DNA of 64,000 nucleotides from Antarctobacter aquimaris (lineage in GTDB: Bacteria; Pseudomonadota; Alphaproteobacteria; Rhodobacterales; Rhodobacteraceae): NCBI RefSeq assembly GCF_900184945.1, contig NZ_FXYF01000009.1:1-64000 (forward strand), written 5' to 3'. The position numbers were made by a program, and so were the translations under genes. Shown piece by piece: positions 61,899-64,000 of this stretch (positions within the stretch are counted from its first letter, which is position 1; every line of letters begins with the position of its first letter). Below the pieces are notes generated by a model. It was not told the origin of the DNA and did no database searches. It worked only from the letters and a program-made list of their open reading frames with translations.

Positions 61899-62242
61899 TT
61901 TTTTTCCTGTTCCAGCAGCAGGCCCTTGGAGACGTAGGTCAGCTGGAAAGCTTCGAAGATCGGCCAGACGTCGAGCAGCGCGTCGATGGCTTCGGGGCTG
62001 GGGTCGATGGAATTGCCGTCGGCATCGCCAATGCCCTCCCAGGCGAGCACCGCCCGCCGCGCGAGAGCCTTGGCGAAGGCAACCGCGCGCTCCTCGTCGG
62101 AGGCCTCCTCGGGCACCGCCTCGACGGCCGGATCGCTGCGCGTCGCCACCATCAGCGCGGTTGTCAGCGGGCGCAGCTGCACCCGGACGCCGGGGGCGAG
62201 GTCGTGCCAGCGCGGTTCATTCGTCAGGTCGAGCGTCAGCAT
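61805..62242 (-). CDS. phage tail assembly chaperone (G-like), prophage 2
   Basis: 145 residues from the ATG at 62242 (MLTLDLTNEPRWHDLAPGV), two bases behind the tail tube stop. Compared with prophage 1 a handful of residues differ (for example NEP/NAP, VPEEASDEE/IPEDASDEE). The slippery GAA-AAA-AAC codons 113-115 and the basic Ala/Lys/Arg tail are unchanged. Confidence 0.8.
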   Translation of the reverse strand: MLTLDLTNEPRWHDLAPGVRVQLRPLTTALMVATRSDPAVEAVPEEASDEERAVAFAKALARRAVLAWEGIGDADGNSIDPSPEAIDALLDVWPIFEAFQLTYVSKGLLLEQEKNASALSPNGPSAGASATAKPARKPARTARRG

Positions 62243-62244
62243 CG

Positions 62245-63186
62245 TCAATACACCTCGATGTCGTTGATCAGGGTGGCGGTGCACATCCGGCCGACGACGC
62301 TGTCGCGGGCGGCCTGCCAGTCGAAGGTCGCCTGCACGCCCTGCGGCCCGGAGATCTCGATGCGCGGGCGCGGCAGATAAACGGCGTGCACGGTGAAGGT
62401 GAAGCTCTCGCCCGAGGGCAGGACGTAGGCGAACTCAAGCTCGCAGGCCTCGCCGTTGATGGCCTGCGTCACCAGCGTCTGGTCGGCGAACCGCACTTCG
62501 ATCCGGCCGGTGAGCGCCGCGATGCTTGGGTCCGCGCCGTCGATGCGGCCGTCCGAGCGGATCGTCTCGATCCGGTCGAGGTTGTTTGCATAGGTGATTT
62601 CAGCCGAGACGACGTTGCCGAGCGCGGACCCGTTACGGGTGATCGCGCCGTTGAAGTGCCCGAAGCGCTTCAGCTCGAGCGCGGCGGGTGTCCCTGCGCT
62701 GGTGGTCGTGCCCACCGTCTCGCCCTGCGCGACCAGCCGGGCCGTTGCGGTCAGCAGGCCAGACCGCTGCATCTGCCAGGTGATCTGGTCGAGCACGCAG
62801 CCCGAGTACGTCGCATAGCGGGGCACCTCCGGCATGCCGGTCTCTATCGACATGCTGGGCAGCGTCCAGGATCCCGACTGGAACTCGTGGCTGTAGGGCG
62901 CTTCCGCGCCGGTGGTCGTGGGTGTCCCGAAGGCCGCCTTCAGCCAGAAGCCGAAGGCCTCGGCGTCGAGCGGCACCACGACATCGCCGTCCGCCGTCAC
63001 CGCGTCCTTGATCGGCGCCAGCGGATCGCGGCCGTACCCGAGAAGCTCCGAGTTCAGCAGCGGTTGCTCCGCCCCGAGCGACGTGCTGGCGAAGGGCATG
63101 CGGGTGAAGCCGCTCACGGGCGGCGTGCCATAGGTCGTCTCGAACGCAAGCGCCATCAGCGCCCGCGCCCCCTGGGCTCGTGCCAT
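62245..63186 (-). CDS. phage major tail tube protein, prophage 2
   Basis: 313 residues, same length as the prophage 1 copy and differing at few positions (for example EAFGFW/EAYGFW, CELEFAY/CEMEFAY, INDIEVY/VNDVESY at the end). The high protein identity with many silent changes indicates long-term function in both elements or recent lateral origin from related phages. Confidence 0.85.
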   Translation of the reverse strand: MARAQGARALMALAFETTYGTPPVSGFTRMPFASTSLGAEQPLLNSELLGYGRDPLAPIKDAVTADGDVVVPLDAEAFGFWLKAAFGTPTTTGAEAPYSHEFQSGSWTLPSMSIETGMPEVPRYATYSGCVLDQITWQMQRSGLLTATARLVAQGETVGTTTSAGTPAALELKRFGHFNGAITRNGSALGNVVSAEITYANNLDRIETIRSDGRIDGADPSIAALTGRIEVRFADQTLVTQAINGEACELEFAYVLPSGESFTFTVHAVYLPRPRIEISGPQGVQATFDWQAARDSVVGRMCTATLINDIEVY

Positions 63187-63212
63187 TGTATCGTCTCCTG
63201 TGGTCGTTTGGA

Positions 63213-63632
63213 TCAGGCCAGCTGGTCGGCCGTGGAATAGTGCAGGACGACCGGGATCACGGCGGCCTTCAGGCTGGCCGCGCCCTCGACCGGCAGATCG
63301 ACCGGGCGCGGCGCTTCCGCCTCAACCCAGTCGCAGAGCTCGCCAAGCGTGCGGTCGGCGGTGAGTGCAGTGCCGATGCTGGCGGTCAGCGTGTCGAAGG
63401 CGGCGTCACGGTCGGCACCTTGCACGACCGCCTCGATCTCGGCCCGGTGCTGGTAGTGGTAGCGCAGTGGCGACAGCGTCACCTCCGGATCGCCTGGCTC
63501 GCCATCGCGCAGGATCAGCAGCCCCTCGGCCGGGACGCGCTCGGGCAGCACCTCACCGCGCAGGGCGGTGGCGGGCAGCGCCGAGAGCCGCGCGTGCAGC
63601 GCGACGAGGATGGTTTCGCGGGGGCTAGGCAT
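63213..63632 (-). CDS. phage tail terminator / tail completion protein, prophage 2
   Basis: 139 residues (MPSPRETILVALHARLSAL) with an AAGGA ribosome site just upstream. This is the most upstream phage gene left here: bases beyond 63632 show no phage content and the next gene is a host transporter on the other strand. As in prophage 1, homology ends at the start codon. Confidence 0.7.
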   Translation of the reverse strand: MPSPRETILVALHARLSALPATALRGEVLPERVPAEGLLILRDGEPGDPEVTLSPLRYHYQHRAEIEAVVQGADRDAAFDTLTASIGTALTADRTLGELCDWVEAEAPRPVDLPVEGAASLKAAVIPVVLHYSTADQLA

Positions 63633-63781
63633 TTCAATCCTTTTCCCGTTCCGCCCCCGCCGCGCGAGCCAAGATGTTGAACTGTCTCGGAGGATCGCCG
63701 ATCATCATTACAACACCTTCATCTCCCCGTATCCGCGACCCACCCGACGGTTCGACCGATGCGAACCGACAGGACGTCCGA

Positions 63782-64000
63782 ATGACGCGCCTCGATCTCG
63801 AGCGACGACAGGTCTGGATCTATCTCGCCGCCATCCTGGCAGGGCTGGGCCTGGGTCTGTTGCTGCCGGGGGCCGCCGCGGATGTCGAGGCGGCGCTCTG
63901 GCCGCTTCTTGGCATCCTGATCTTCGTGACCTTCACGCAGGTGCGGCTGATCCATCTGCCTGAGGCGTTTCGCGACCGGCGCTTCATGGGGGCGATGCTC
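63782..64000 (+). CDS. ACR3/bile acid:sodium symporter-type arsenic resistance protein (5' part)
   Basis: 73 codons from the ATG at 63782, open to the window end. MTRLDLERRQVWIYLAAILA is a short cytoplasmic start and first membrane helix. LWPLLGILIFVTFTQVRLIH is a second helix with the T-F-x-Q-V-R-L pattern of ACR3-like arsenite exporters. The full protein should be about 320-360 residues with ten helices. The upstream 149 bases hold an inverted repeat GTTCG-N7-CGAAC (about 63748-63764) that could bind a regulator. It marks the right edge of prophage 2. Confidence 0.7.
   Translation, partial: MTRLDLERRQVWIYLAAILAGLGLGLLLPGAAADVEAALWPLLGILIFVTFTQVRLIHLPEAFRDRRFMGAML

Larger units (their letters stand above)
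50696..63632 (-). mobile_element. prophage 2: complete tail and lysis modules without head genes
   Basis: Thirteen minus-strand genes from tail terminator (63632) to o-spanin (50696), mostly joined by ATGA overlaps. All frames are intact, including the 7.9 kb that prophage 1 lacks. No terminase, portal, capsid, integrase or repressor gene. It ends abruptly at the tail terminator start codon. Confidence 0.88.

Overview
The window is high-GC DNA from an alphaproteobacterium, most likely a Rhodobacterales/Paracoccaceae relative. The prophage tail genes match gene-transfer-agent-type tail families (DUF2460, DUF2163, NlpC/P60, TIM-barrel tail protein). The serine recombinase/DUF2924 cassette and general codon use fit the same group. 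No rRNA, tRNA or CRISPR array is visible.

Layout. (1) 1-7890: five tandem plus-strand genes for RTX-type secreted proteins. Each has a different beta-helix-like N-terminal part, followed by Ca2+-binding nonapeptide repeats and an almost identical C-terminal type I secretion end. (2) 7959-9516: a serine resolvase and a scrap of prophage (terminase small subunit, DUF7220, 3' end of a methylase). (3) 9517-14110: a host envelope/redox cluster (truncated PepSY membrane protein, DUF2271 protein, poly-aspartate protein, cytochrome b, small PepSY protein) next to a divergent two-component system. A paired direct-repeat motif with identical geometry lies in two of its promoters. (4) 14132-25778: prophage 1, all minus strand and heavily rearranged. 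It has an internal deletion fusing the tape measure to a tail protein, an inserted host segment (CadC-like regulator plus half a hydrolase), and a head module missing terminase and portal. (5) 25783-27937: a large serine recombinase cassette. (6) 27954-37859: a probable anti-phage operon of lower GC, consisting of an RHH repressor with palindromic operator, a DUF499 ATPase, a DUF7680 protein, a DUF1156 DNA methylase and a PLD-SNF2 helicase. (7) 37860-38576: IS relics. (8) 38577-48992: a catabolic island with RidA, HyuB, HyuA, FAD oxidoreductase and SDR on the minus strand, divergent from a TRAP transporter and a DeoR-type regulator. (9) 49079-50454: an IS1111-type (IS110 family) element. (10) 50696-63632: prophage 2, an intact tail and lysis cluster without head genes. 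(11) 63782-64000: start of an ACR3/bile-acid symporter-type arsenic exporter.

How it fits together. The two prophages are diverged relatives in the same orientation, so they look like separate acquisitions or an old duplication. Their tail genes carry a conserved A-AAA-AAC slippery site that should give a G/GT-like frameshifted tail assembly chaperone. The defence operon lies between them beside a serine recombinase, a typical defence-island setting. The catabolic island reads as an import-and-degrade unit: the TRAP transporter brings in a substrate, HyuAB opens a hydantoin/lactam-type ring with ATP, an FAD amine oxidase and RidA handle amine/imine intermediates, and the DeoR protein probably controls both arms. 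The substrate is not determined by the sequence.

All assignments come from reading the translated sequence and recalled family knowledge; no database search was run.
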